NCBI GenBank assembly: GCA_002314775.1
Contig: DCHE01000068.1
Location: forward strand, 1-17,851
Length of the DNA stretch: 17,851 bases
From: Lachnospiraceae bacterium UBA1760
GTDB lineage: Bacteria; Bacillota; Clostridia; Lachnospirales; Lachnospiraceae
Reading direction: 5' to 3'
In this document: one piece after another, positions 7,493 through 15,402 of the stretch
How the letters are laid out: every line of letters starts with the position of its first letter
How positions within the stretch are numbered: position 1 is the first letter of the stretch
Translations under genes and position numbers: made by a program
The notes under the pieces: generated by a model
The model's input: the letters and a program-made list of their open reading frames with translations, nothing else
The model's database searches: none
What the model was told of the DNA's origin: nothing

Positions 7493-8138
7493 CATTTCCA
7501 CATTGCAACCTTCTATCTCTCCCCAGGCTTGGGTCATATGCTTTCCACCACCCTGCCCTATGCGGTCTCTTTATGTCTTTGTAGCCTGCACCTTCTCAGG
7601 GCCTGCTTCCACTCGATAATTCTTTGCTGAAAATCTAAGTCGCCTCCATTCGTTCGTATATATTTTGTGCTGCCTTCGTAAACTCAAACCTGTAATAGAT
7701 ATGTACCTCTTATGAACGGTATCGAAAACTTTCCCTGGCAATCTTAGCCCCTCGGAATGCTCATGATGCGTCGCGCAGTGTGTTTGAGGAAATTCAGGGG
7801 GCAATACTCATGACTATCGCAGATACTATGAGCCCCTGAATTTCCGAGTTCGCGGAGGCGACGCATCTATCAAATGAACATGGAGAGGGGCTTAGATTCC
7901 CAGGGAAAGTTTTTGCTAGTGAATGAGAGGTACATATCTATTACAGGTTCTCAAACATACTACGGCAGCACAAATTGAACTCATAGAGGGCGGCAAGATT
8001 TTCTAGCAAAGAATTATATGTCGTTGGAAGCAGGCCCTAAGAAGGTGCAGGCCAGGAAGGTTGTCGCACCGCATAGGGCAGGGTGGTGGACACACTCAGG
8101 TCAGAACCTGGGGAGGGCGAAAATATATCGGGGAAATG

Positions 8139-8167
8139 AAAAATGCCCGACACTTAGGTGCCGGGCA
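8139..8167 (-). terminator. terminator of lysA
   Basis: On the minus strand TGCCCGGCAC (8158-8167) pairs with GTGTCGGGCA (8144-8153) with one G-T pair, followed by TTTTT (8139-8143). It is the mirror copy of the cyclophilin terminator in the right arm of the palindrome. Confidence 0.9.
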
Positions 8168-8179
8168 GGTGTGAATTAT

Positions 8180-9436
8180 TTAAATGTCAAGATTCCAGAA
8201 GCCCTCAAGAGTTGCAAAGTAGTCTGCTGGAGTCTCCTTACGACGAATCTGAAGCACTGAGCCGTCCTCTCTTAAGAGAAGCTCTGCTGACTTGAGCTTT
8301 CCGTTGTAGTTGTAGCCCATCGCAAAGCCGTGAGCTCCTGTATCATGGATTACAAGGTAGTCACCCATGTCAATCTTTGGAAGCATTCTGTCAACTGCAA
8401 ACTTGTCGTTGTTCTCACAGAGTGAGCCTGTCACGTCGTAGAGGTGATCGCACTCTGCATTTTCCTTGCCAAGTACTGTTATGTGGTGGTAAGCACCGTA
8501 CATAGCTGGTCTCATAAGGTTTACTGCGCAGGCATCAACACCGATATACTCCTTGTAAATGTGCTTCTCATGGATAGCCTTAACAACAAGCTGTCCGTAT
8601 GGAGCAAGCATAAATCTTCCGAGCTCTGTAAAGATTGCAACATCGCCCATTCCTGCAGGAACGAGAACCTCCTCGTACACCTTTCTTACGCCCTCACCGA
8701 TTGCAAGGATATCATTTGGCTCCTTATCTGGTGTGTATGGAACTCCTACACCACCTGAAAGGTTGATGAAGCTGAGCTTTACGCCGGTCTTTTCCTTAAT
8801 TTCAACTGCAACCTCGAAAAGAATCTTTGCGAGAGTTGGATAGTATTCATTTGTTACAGTGTTTGATGCGAGGAATGAGTGCATACCGAACTCCTTTGCA
8901 CCAAGCTCCTTAAGCTCTGAGTAGGCCTTTATGATCTGGTCCTTTGTCATGCCGTACTTTGCATCACCAGGGTTGTCCATGATAGTTGTTGCGATAGAGA
9001 ACTTTCCGCCCGGATTAAAACGGCAGCTGATTCTCTCTGGAATTCCACAGGTCTCATTTAAAAACTGAATATGTGTGTAATCGTCAAGGTTTATGGTTGC
9101 TCCAAGCTCTCTGGCCTTAACAAACTCCTCGGCTGGTGTATCATTTGAAGAAAACATGATTTCATTTCCTGTTACACCAATCTTCTCTGACATCATAAGC
9201 TCAGTGAGTGATGAACAGTCTGTTCCACAGCCCTCCTCATGGAGAATTCTTAAAATTGATGGGTTTGGTGTTGCCTTTACAGCAAAATATTCCTTGTAGC
9301 CTTTATTCCATGAAAATGCCTGCTTAAGCTTTCTTGCATTCTCTCTAATTGCCTTCTCATCATAAATATGAAATGGTGTAGGGTATGTCTTTACGATCTC
9401 TTCAACCTGTTCCTTTGTGACAAATGGTGTCTTCAT
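8180..9436 (-). CDS. lysA: diaminopimelate decarboxylase
   Basis: The protein has 418 residues, the usual family length, and AGAGGG precedes the ATG at 9436. It is a fold-III PLP decarboxylase: Lys54 in YFAVKATPNP forms the Schiff base, GGVGVPY (228-234) contacts the PLP phosphate, ELGR (271-274) stands where most members have EPGR, and Cys340 in CENND is the residue supplied from the partner subunit. NLMRPAMYGAYHH (306-318) matches the substrate-side motif. The reaction converts meso-diaminopimelate to lysine and CO2. GMHSFL replaces the common GLHFHIG, so it is a divergent subgroup, and a related decarboxylase specificity cannot be excluded. Its leader carries one type A hairpin element, and its terminator lies in the palindrome. 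Confidence 0.88.
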   Translation of the reverse strand: MKTPFVTKEQVEEIVKTYPTPFHIYDEKAIRENARKLKQAFSWNKGYKEYFAVKATPNPSILRILHEEGCGTDCSSLTELMMSEKIGVTGNEIMFSSNDTPAEEFVKARELGATINLDDYTHIQFLNETCGIPERISCRFNPGGKFSIATTIMDNPGDAKYGMTKDQIIKAYSELKELGAKEFGMHSFLASNTVTNEYYPTLAKILFEVAVEIKEKTGVKLSFINLSGGVGVPYTPDKEPNDILAIGEGVRKVYEEVLVPAGMGDVAIFTELGRFMLAPYGQLVVKAIHEKHIYKEYIGVDACAVNLMRPAMYGAYHHITVLGKENAECDHLYDVTGSLCENNDKFAVDRMLPKIDMGDYLVIHDTGAHGFAMGYNYNGKLKSAELLLREDGSVLQIRRKETPADYFATLEGFWNLDI

Positions 9437-9461
9437 ACTTTTTCCCTCTTTCTGTAAATTT

Positions 9462-9513
9462 GTAGGTCGCAGTCAGCTCCCACCTGCGTGGGTTTCTTCT
9501 GCAACATGTCGGA
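9462..9513 (-). repeat. hairpin element type A, copy 2 (leader of lysA)
   Basis: GTCGCAG (9466-9472) pairs with CTGCAAC (9499-9505); the one change would be a G-U pair in minus-strand RNA. The inner stem is CCCAC (9479-9483), loop CTGC, GTGGG (9488-9492). It ends about 20 bases before the ribosome site, as in copy 1. Confidence 0.8.
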
Positions 9514-9550
9514 TGAACTATTCATTATCAATTCGACTTTTCATTTTATT

Positions 9551-9578
9551 ATGATATTTATTTTTTATGATTTGTCAA
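9551..9578 (-). promoter_or_regulatory. promoter of lysA
   Basis: On the minus strand, TTGACA (9573-9578) and TATCAT (9551-9556) are spaced by 16 bases. A start near 9544 gives a leader of about 108 nt that contains the type A hairpin. Confidence 0.65.
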
Positions 9579-9639
9579 TGAAAACGAATGTAAATTACAC
9601 ATAAAAATATGAATTTTTATTAATATACCAATTTTTAAA

Positions 9640-9668
9640 TTGTTTTTTAGTTATAATTTCTTTATACT
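9640..9668 (+). promoter_or_regulatory. promoter of the DUF624 gene
   Basis: TTGTTT (9640-9645) and TATACT (9663-9668) are spaced by 17 bases, about 55 bases before the ATG. The surrounding 9540-9720 region is very AT-rich and shows nothing else. Confidence 0.55.
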
Positions 9669-9724
9669 TGATAGGGATATTTTATATATCCAATTTTAAG
9701 ATTAATATTAAGGAGTTTTTATTA

Positions 9725-10594
9725 ATGGCATCGAATAATAATCAAACTGATAGTACCACCTCAAGAGGGTTTATCGGAAAACTTGGGGATATCATTCTTT
9801 TATCTCTTCTATTCTCGCTCTGTTCTATTCCCGTAATTACAGTCGGAGCTTCAATGTCTGCTGCCGCAGCTGTTGTACACGATTCAAAAACTGGGACTGA
9901 CGGACATCTTGCAAAAAGATTTTTTGCGGCCTTTAAGGCCTGCTTCGGGCAGTCAACCTTTTTGTGGTTACTCTGGGGAACTCTGGCTTTTATTTTCGCC
10001 TTTAACACAAGGTTCTGGTATCAGGTTTGGATTAACAGCAGCTTCTCAGTTGTATTCCCATTTGTTTTCTTCTGTGTTTTTTGTTTTGTTTTTGCTGCAG
10101 CAGTTATTGTAAATCTTTTTCCACTCATCGGCATTCACAAGGCAGACAAGAAGCTTGAGCATGTTAAGAGAACTCTTTTAGTATGCTACAGGAAATTCCC
10201 TGCAACATTTTTAATCATTATTATTGACCTTGTTTGTTTTGTTGTTATGCTTAAGAATCCATTTACAATAATTGTATTTGTACTTATAGGCTTTGGACTT
10301 CTTGCTTATATCTATGGTTCTATTCACGAGCACTGCTTTGACATCATTGCAGAGCTTATCTACGAGGATGGAGTTGATGGTCCAACCAAAAAGGTTACTA
10401 TTGGGTCACTCATGGAGGATGACAAGAAAACCAAAGAGAGCAAAAGAAGAGCTTACGCTTACGTCAACAAGGCTGATGACGATGAGGATGAAGAGGCTAC
10501 TGGCGATGCAGCTGTCTCTGAAGATGCAACAACGACTGACGATGCCGCAGCTACTGACGATGTAGCAGCGATTGACGATACATCAACAAAATAA
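9725..10594 (+). CDS. DUF624 (YesL-like) membrane protein with acidic tail
   Basis: The ATG at 9725 follows AAGGAG (9710-9715) at a good distance; the 19 extra upstream residues of the open frame have no ribosome site. The protein has 289 residues. The DUF624 signature is visible: a hydrophobic helix ending in SIPVITVGASMSAAAA, then KRFFAAFKACFGQSTFLWLLW. About five membrane segments lie between residues 18 and 205. The C-terminus is a cytoplasmic-type tail: lysine/glutamate-rich, then Asp/Ala/Thr-rich with repeated DDAAATDDVAA-like units. DUF624 genes often lie beside carbohydrate ABC transporter or glycosidase genes, but here none is adjacent. The function is not known. It is monocistronic, with its own promoter and terminator. 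Confidence 0.82.
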   Translation: MASNNNQTDSTTSRGFIGKLGDIILLSLLFSLCSIPVITVGASMSAAAAVVHDSKTGTDGHLAKRFFAAFKACFGQSTFLWLLWGTLAFIFAFNTRFWYQVWINSSFSVVFPFVFFCVFCFVFAAAVIVNLFPLIGIHKADKKLEHVKRTLLVCYRKFPATFLIIIIDLVCFVVMLKNPFTIIVFVLIGFGLLAYIYGSIHEHCFDIIAELIYEDGVDGPTKKVTIGSLMEDDKKTKESKRRAYAYVNKADDDEDEEATGDAAVSEDATTTDDAAATDDVAAIDDTSTK

Positions 10595-10710
10595 AATATG
10601 AAGTTCATACTTTTTTCACAGATTTACCAAAAAGTTTTCATACTTTATTGATATCTTAAAGATGTTCCAACGAAGGAATCTATACCTTCCCCCACATTTT
10701 TTCATACCTT

Positions 10711-10740
10711 GGAGCCGCATTTTCCCAGCGGCTCCTTTTT
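10711..10740 (+). terminator. terminator of the DUF624 gene
   Basis: GGAGCCGC (10711-10718) pairs with GCGGCTCC (10728-10735), followed by TTTTT. The 116 bases between the stop codon and this stem hold only a short GAAGG/CCTTC hairpin (near 10674-10690) and three copies of a TTCATAC motif. Confidence 0.95.
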
Positions 10741-10751
10741 ATTGTGTAAAA

Positions 10752-10801
10752 AGCCTGAAAAAGGTAGCGTCAACCTTTTTCGCAGGTTGACGCTACCTTT
10801 T
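10752..10801 (-). terminator. terminator of the dnaX-to-ORF902 block
   Basis: A perfect 17-bp stem pairs 10759-10775 with 10785-10801 (arms contain GGTAGCGTCAACC and GGTTGACGCTACC). On the minus strand it is followed by T-rich sequence. ACTACCTTTTGCT is repeated just outside the stem. Confidence 0.9.
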
Positions 10802-10828
10802 GCTGAACTACCTTTTGCTAAATAAATT

Positions 10829-13537
10829 TTATTTTACCGCAAAGGTATAGATAATATTTCCATATACTGCGATATCATTTACGAATCTCTTTCTGGATAC
10901 TCTTACCTCTTTTCCATCGACCGGATCATAATATCTTATCGCTGTAAGATTGTAGCTTACAACCAGCACATATCTTCCGTCTGATAGTCTGGCTGTAAAT
11001 GGAATTCCATCCGAAAGGAATAGTAGTGCTGTTTTTATCTTCATTCCATAAAGGTTGATTGGGACAGCAGTCTGTGAGTCAGAAAGGCACTCCTCAAAGG
11101 TACTCTTTCCAAGCAGCTCTCCGTAATCTGCCTTTCCACCTGACGCAAGAATACTCATATAGGCGCAGGCATTTAAGCTTTCACTAATACTGCTGCACTG
11201 CTGATATGGAAATGTTCCTGCCACAGTGTAGTAGGAATTGTAAGGCTTTGTCTTGAACAGAACGTTGCCATTTCCATCTAAGAGTACTCCGCCGTTATCT
11301 GTAATGTAATCCATGGCCTCCGCTGCCGTCTCCGTCATCATGGAAAGACCTTCGTAGGAAAATACATAGAGCATGGAATCCTCCGACGCCTTGTTCATTG
11401 TGATTGTTGCAGTATTATTTTCCTTCTTAGTCTTTGCAAGCATTAGCTTTGGAGTCTTTCTGATATATACATTTGATGGAAATACCATGTTGAGGGCTGC
11501 ATAGCCAGCCTCAGTGTAGGTATTTTTAAATGTAAGCTTTCCACTCTTAGTCTCCTGCTTGAAGGAGATATAGTCCGATTCCTTGTTTGTAGTATTACCA
11601 CCGATATAGATATCATCCTCTATGGCGTCCGTGTCTGTGGCGAGCTCCTCTGGCTCCTCCTCCTTTATGTCAGCCTCCTCGGCCATCTCCTCCGCAAGTT
11701 CTGAGGCATCTAGCTGCTCTGGCTCAGTTTTTTCTGCATTCTTGTCAACCAGCTCGAAATTGATGACATTTACGCCAATTTCAACATTTTTCAGCGTTTT
11801 ATCATTCTTTTTGTATCTCTTTATCTCATTTCCCGACTTATCCACAATGCAAAGCTCTGTAAATTCGACTTTTTTTCTGCCGTCTAGGAGAGTGTAAATG
11901 TCATCTATCGTTCCATCTCCATAGACAATGTCCGTTCCTACAAAGCCGATAACCTCAGAAATCTCATACTTTGACCTAATCTCAACCTGTCTGTTACTCT
12001 CGCAGTCAACTATTGTGATTCCCTTTGATTTTTCAAGTCTTGAATCGTTCATAAATGCCACTGTTGAATAATCGTCTGAGAAATAAATCCTGTCCATAGG
12101 CATGTTGTCAACAACATAGTCCATCTCGTCAGACTCTACGTAGGCCTTTATAAGTGCATTATCAAGGATTGTATAGAAAACCTTGTAATCTCTGTTATAG
12201 TACGCAAATCTTCCAACTCCCTGCGTCATCAAATCGTAGGTGATTTCAGTCTCAATGAAGGACAGCTCCTTAAGCTCTCCGGTCTCCTCCTTGTATTCAT
12301 AAAGAATAATTCCATTCTGTCCCTCGTGGGTTCCTCTTGGTATTCTTCCATACACACAGAAATCAACAACACCATCATCATTGATATATAGAAGGTTAAA
12401 GCCTAATCTGTTCTGAATCTCCTGTATATCCGCCATGGTTCCCTTCCAGAAGCCGTAAATGTTTGACATACAGGTATTCTTGTAATCGTAAAACCAAAGC
12501 TGATTCTCTGTGATAAATGCCGCTCTCTTTCCATCCTCTGTTGTGATGTAAGGCTCAGATTCATTTGAGCATACTCCCATGGAGAGACTGTTAAGGATGG
12601 TATTTACGTCCTTGTAGTTAAAGACATAATCCATATTTCTCTTATAGTTCTCCAGCTTCGCAGAGGCATTACTGTTGTCGTAGCTCAGCTCATAGTACTC
12701 ATCAATAATATAATTTTTTAATTCCGAGCCGGTTCCTGAGGATACGGTGTACTGGTACTGGACTGTACACTCGGTTTCATTTATCTCCTTAATTACTGGC
12801 ACAAGCTCGCTCGTTCTCTCAGGCTTAAGATTGCCAAAGGTCACAACGTCATAGTTAGACTGAAGGTTAACAACTCCAAGATTTGATGAATTGTTGGAAT
12901 TGTCCTGGTCTAAGGCCTTTACAATGATACTTGAATCCTGCAGCTCATAGTCCGCAATCAAGTCACCATTTTCATCATACTTCTCATCAAACATCGCCTT
13001 GTTAAAGCTCTTCATGTAATCCACGTAGCTCTGGATGTAATCTCTCTCAAGCCTTATCAGTCTCGAATAGTATCTGAGAGTTTCCTTTCCATCACTGAGC
13101 TTTATGACAATCTGGTACTCCTTGTCGATTGTCATATCCATTCTAAGACTAATGTCATACTGGACAAATCCATTGTACCTTGAAGGCTCTGTCAAATCTC
13201 CATCCTCGATAAGATTTTGTCCGTCAAAGGAACGAAGCTCATAGGAAACCTGTTTTGTGTAATCGCTGTCATTTGGCAGGAGAATTGACATCTTCTTATC
13301 CTCTCCCACAGTGGTGACAACTGATCTGTCAAGGCTCGTGTCTATCTTCGTTCTATATGCAAGCATCCTGTTGATAATCTCGTCGTTGTGACGGACATAC
13401 AATACAGGAAGCGATGTGTTCGTTTTCTGGTAGTTTTCATTTTCATAACCACGATAATATAATTTATTTACAAAAAAGGCGGTTGTCACAAATATTGCAA
13501 CAAATAAAATCGCCTTTATTATTATTCCTCTTCGCAT
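10829..13537 (-). CDS. membrane-anchored protein of unknown function with C39-like C-terminus
   Basis: The protein has 902 residues; GGAAGT lies a few bases before the ATG at 13537. One N-terminal membrane segment (about 7-23) without a cleavage site suggests an anchored protein with the rest outside. I do not recognise the family. Residues 40-380 look beta-rich, and 400-600 contain short WD/TolB-like strands (for example RIYFSDDYSTVAFMND). An acidic linker (about 620-655) follows. The last 130 residues resemble a C39-type papain-like fold: QQC (779-781), ACAYMSILASGG, GIPFTARL (844-851), RYVLVVSYN (855-863) and YYDPVDG (869-875). The histidine expected just before the VLVV strand is missing, so peptidase activity looks lost. 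It is last in the minus-strand block, 123 bases after pfkA. Confidence 0.75.
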   Translation of the reverse strand: MRRGIIIKAILFVAIFVTTAFFVNKLYYRGYENENYQKTNTSLPVLYVRHNDEIINRMLAYRTKIDTSLDRSVVTTVGEDKKMSILLPNDSDYTKQVSYELRSFDGQNLIEDGDLTEPSRYNGFVQYDISLRMDMTIDKEYQIVIKLSDGKETLRYYSRLIRLERDYIQSYVDYMKSFNKAMFDEKYDENGDLIADYELQDSSIIVKALDQDNSNNSSNLGVVNLQSNYDVVTFGNLKPERTSELVPVIKEINETECTVQYQYTVSSGTGSELKNYIIDEYYELSYDNSNASAKLENYKRNMDYVFNYKDVNTILNSLSMGVCSNESEPYITTEDGKRAAFITENQLWFYDYKNTCMSNIYGFWKGTMADIQEIQNRLGFNLLYINDDGVVDFCVYGRIPRGTHEGQNGIILYEYKEETGELKELSFIETEITYDLMTQGVGRFAYYNRDYKVFYTILDNALIKAYVESDEMDYVVDNMPMDRIYFSDDYSTVAFMNDSRLEKSKGITIVDCESNRQVEIRSKYEISEVIGFVGTDIVYGDGTIDDIYTLLDGRKKVEFTELCIVDKSGNEIKRYKKNDKTLKNVEIGVNVINFELVDKNAEKTEPEQLDASELAEEMAEEADIKEEEPEELATDTDAIEDDIYIGGNTTNKESDYISFKQETKSGKLTFKNTYTEAGYAALNMVFPSNVYIRKTPKLMLAKTKKENNTATITMNKASEDSMLYVFSYEGLSMMTETAAEAMDYITDNGGVLLDGNGNVLFKTKPYNSYYTVAGTFPYQQCSSISESLNACAYMSILASGGKADYGELLGKSTFEECLSDSQTAVPINLYGMKIKTALLFLSDGIPFTARLSDGRYVLVVSYNLTAIRYYDPVDGKEVRVSRKRFVNDIAVYGNIIYTFAVK

Positions 13538-13600
13538 TCTGATTACTTCCGTTATTTTATCTGGTAATAGTTTTATAGCTAAAAATCAATTTCATAGCAA

Positions 13601-13639
13601 ACTCCTTACCATCATCAATACACTGTGACGGTAAGGAGT
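13601..13639 (-). terminator. hairpin between pfkA and ORF902, possible weak terminator
   Basis: ACTCCTTACC (13601-13610) pairs with GGTAAGGAGT (13630-13639) and the stem extends further with a mismatch. No clear T-tract follows on the minus strand, so it may be an RNA-stabilising or partial termination signal inside the operon. Confidence 0.45.
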
Positions 13640-13660
13640 CAAATGTCTTTATACTCTTAT

Positions 13661-14731
13661 TTAGTCTCCGAAGCAGATTCCTAAGGTCTTTGCTTCCTTC
13701 ACGATTGCATCATCAGGTGAAACATACTTAAGCTTACCTGCTGACTCCTCCATAGGTATTGCATCAACTACGTTATTTCTAAGAACAACAAGCTTTCCAA
13801 AGTCCTTATCTGCAATAAGCTGAGCAGCCTTTGCACCGAAACGGCTTGAAATTACTCTGTCAAATGCATCTGGGCTTCCACCTCTCTGTGTATGTCCAGG
13901 TACTGTAACTCTTACATCATTATTGAACTTAGCTCTGATCTGGTCGGCAATCTCATAGGCAACTGGCTGTGTTCTCTCAAGAAGCTTTGCCTTTCTCTCC
14001 TTCTTAGGAAGCTCCGCGATCTCTTTAGAGATTGCTCCCTCAGCAACTGCGAGAATTGTGAACTTCTTTCCTGCCTTATTTCTCTTCTCAATTGCCTTAA
14101 ATACATTCTTAATATCGTATGGAATCTCTGGAAGAAGGATAACATCTGCTCCACCTGCAATTCCTGCATGGAGAGCAATGTGACCAACCTTATGTCCCAT
14201 AATCTCAACTACGAATACTCTTCCATGGCTGGCTGCTGTAGTGTGGATGCAGTCAAGTGTCTCAGTTGCAATATCTACTGCACTCTGGAAACCAAAGGTC
14301 ATATCTGTTCCCCAGATATCATTGTCGATTGTCTTTGGAAGACCGATTACGTTAAGTCCCTCCTCACGAAGAAGGTTTGCTGTCTTCTGTGAACCATTTC
14401 CACCAAGTACTACGAGACAGTCAAGCTTTAAATCCTTGTAGGTTCTCTTCATTGCTGGAACCTTGTCGAGACCATCCTCTGTTGGAACTCCCATCATCTT
14501 GAATGGCTGTCTTGAGGTTCCAAGAATTGTTCCACCCATTGTAAGTATTCCAGAGAAATCTGATGGCTTAAGCTTTCTGTAATTTCCGTACATAAGTCCC
14601 TTATATCCATCTAAGAATCCGTAGATTTCTACCTCATCGAAAATACTGTGAAGACCTTTAACAACACCTCTCATTGTAGCGTTCAGTGCCTGACAGTCAC
14701 CACCGCTTGTTAACATACCAATACGCTTCAT
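13661..14731 (-). CDS. pfkA: 6-phosphofructokinase, group III type
   Basis: The protein has 356 residues and starts after AAGGAGG (14740-14746). It phosphorylates fructose 6-phosphate to the 1,6-bisphosphate in glycolysis. Motifs: SGGDCQALNAT (9-19) for the nucleotide site, GGNGS (110-114), LPKTIDNDIWGTD (131-143) with catalytic Asp136, and EIMGHKVGHIALHAG (176-190). The residue at the E. coli 104 position is Gly113, which indicates ATP, while the E. coli 124 position is Lys133, which is the PPi-type residue. This mix is known from ATP-using group III enzymes such as that of Streptomyces. Asn112 replaces the Asp of the usual GGDGS. ATP use is therefore likely but not proven. A type B hairpin element fills the gap between recR and this gene. 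Confidence 0.93.
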   Translation of the reverse strand: MKRIGMLTSGGDCQALNATMRGVVKGLHSIFDEVEIYGFLDGYKGLMYGNYRKLKPSDFSGILTMGGTILGTSRQPFKMMGVPTEDGLDKVPAMKRTYKDLKLDCLVVLGGNGSQKTANLLREEGLNVIGLPKTIDNDIWGTDMTFGFQSAVDIATETLDCIHTTAASHGRVFVVEIMGHKVGHIALHAGIAGGADVILLPEIPYDIKNVFKAIEKRNKAGKKFTILAVAEGAISKEIAELPKKERKAKLLERTQPVAYEIADQIRAKFNNDVRVTVPGHTQRGGSPDAFDRVISSRFGAKAAQLIADKDFGKLVVLRNNVVDAIPMEESAGKLKYVSPDDAIVKEAKTLGICFGD

Positions 14732-14755
14732 AGTCTACCTCCTTGTAAAAAATAT

Positions 14756-14810
14756 GTAGGTCGTCGAAGCCATTCCAAATCATGACTGCGTCATGATGGC
14801 TTCGACTACA
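14756..14810 (-). repeat. hairpin element type B, copy 3 (recR-pfkA gap)
   Basis: GTCGAAGCCA (14763-14772) pairs perfectly with TGGCTTCGAC (14797-14806), extended by TGTAG/CTACA across a 3-base bulge. The inner stem ATCATGAC, loop TGC, GTCATGAT (14779-14797) matches copy 1. The recR stop codon (14806-14808) lies in the outer stem, and the pfkA ribosome site follows about 10 bases after the element. Confidence 0.85.
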
Positions 14811-15402
14811 AATCAATTCGTCCTTCAAGGGCTCGAAGAAGTGTGACCTCATCTATGCACTCAAGGTCTCCACCTACCGGAACACCGGAGGCAATTCTTG
14901 AAACCTTAATTCCAGCTGGCTTAACCATTCTGGAAATGTACATCGCTGTAGCCTCTCCCTCAATGCTTGAATTTGTTGCGATAATAAGCTCATCGACATC
15001 ATCCCTGAGTCTTATCATCAGTTCCTTTAATCTTATGTCCTGTGGACCAATTCCTGCGCTAGGATTAATAACCCCATTTAGAACGTGATATACGCCCTCG
15101 TATTTTCCTATTCTCTCGTAGGCAGCAAGCTCCTTTGGTGACTCAACCACCATAATAAGCTTATGGTCTCGAGAAGGTGACGCACAAATCGGGCACTCTT
15201 CTTTGTCTGTTATGGTAAAGCAGGTCTTACAGTATCTTATCTTCTGCTTAGCATCCTTGATTGCATTGGATAAAGAAATAGCTCTCTCCTCCGGCATATT
15301 GATGATGTGAAACGCCAGCCTCTGAGCTGTTTTACCTCCTATACCTGGAAGTGAAGATAACTCCTCTATAAGACGATTTACCTCTCCGCCATATATATCC
15401 AT
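14806..15402 (-). CDS. recR: recombination mediator protein RecR
   Basis: The protein has 198 residues, the standard length. Helix-hairpin-helix SLPGIGGKTAQRLAFHI (17-33), zinc finger Cys58, Cys61, Cys70, Cys73, Toprim domain from LIMVVESPKE (82-91) through NSSIEGEATA, and the C-terminal GGDLECIDEVTLLRALEGR are all present. With RecO and RecF it loads RecA onto gaps in single-stranded DNA. The ATG overlaps the ebfC stop codon by one base (TAATG), so translation is probably coupled; GGAGG lies inside the end of ebfC. The cluster dnaX-ebfC-recR is widely conserved. Confidence 0.98.
   Translation of the reverse strand: MDIYGGEVNRLIEELSSLPGIGGKTAQRLAFHIINMPEERAISLSNAIKDAKQKIRYCKTCFTITDKEECPICASPSRDHKLIMVVESPKELAAYERIGKYEGVYHVLNGVINPSAGIGPQDIRLKELMIRLRDDVDELIIATNSSIEGEATAMYISRMVKPAGIKVSRIASGVPVGGDLECIDEVTLLRALEGRIDL

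Larger units (their letters stand above)
7444..8180. repeat. giant imperfect palindrome filling the cyclophilin-lysA intergenic region
   Basis: The left arm (7444-7814) and the reverse complement of the right arm (7817-8180) match along their whole length. Main matched pairs: 7482-7499/8132-8149 (18 of 18), 7519-7527/8108-8116 (9), 7544-7566/8068-8090 (23 of 23), 7584-7611/8025-8052 (27 of 28), 7616-7628/8005-8017 (13), 7687-7710/7926-7949 (24 of 24), 7725-7753/7885-7913 (27 of 29), 7765-7774/7858-7867 (10) and 7788-7800/7833-7845 (13). The two ends AATAATTC and GAATTATT also pair. The tip is TATC, GCA, GATA near 7820. The sum of paired coordinates stays within 15624-15638, so the arms have almost no net length difference. 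Short frames inside are not credible genes. No transposase is present. Confidence 0.92.

Noticed and set aside
7571..8260. Small open frames at 7571-7804 (minus) and 8018-8260 (plus).
   Set aside because: They lie within the palindrome arms, one runs into lysA antisense, and neither resembles a protein or has a suitable ribosome site.
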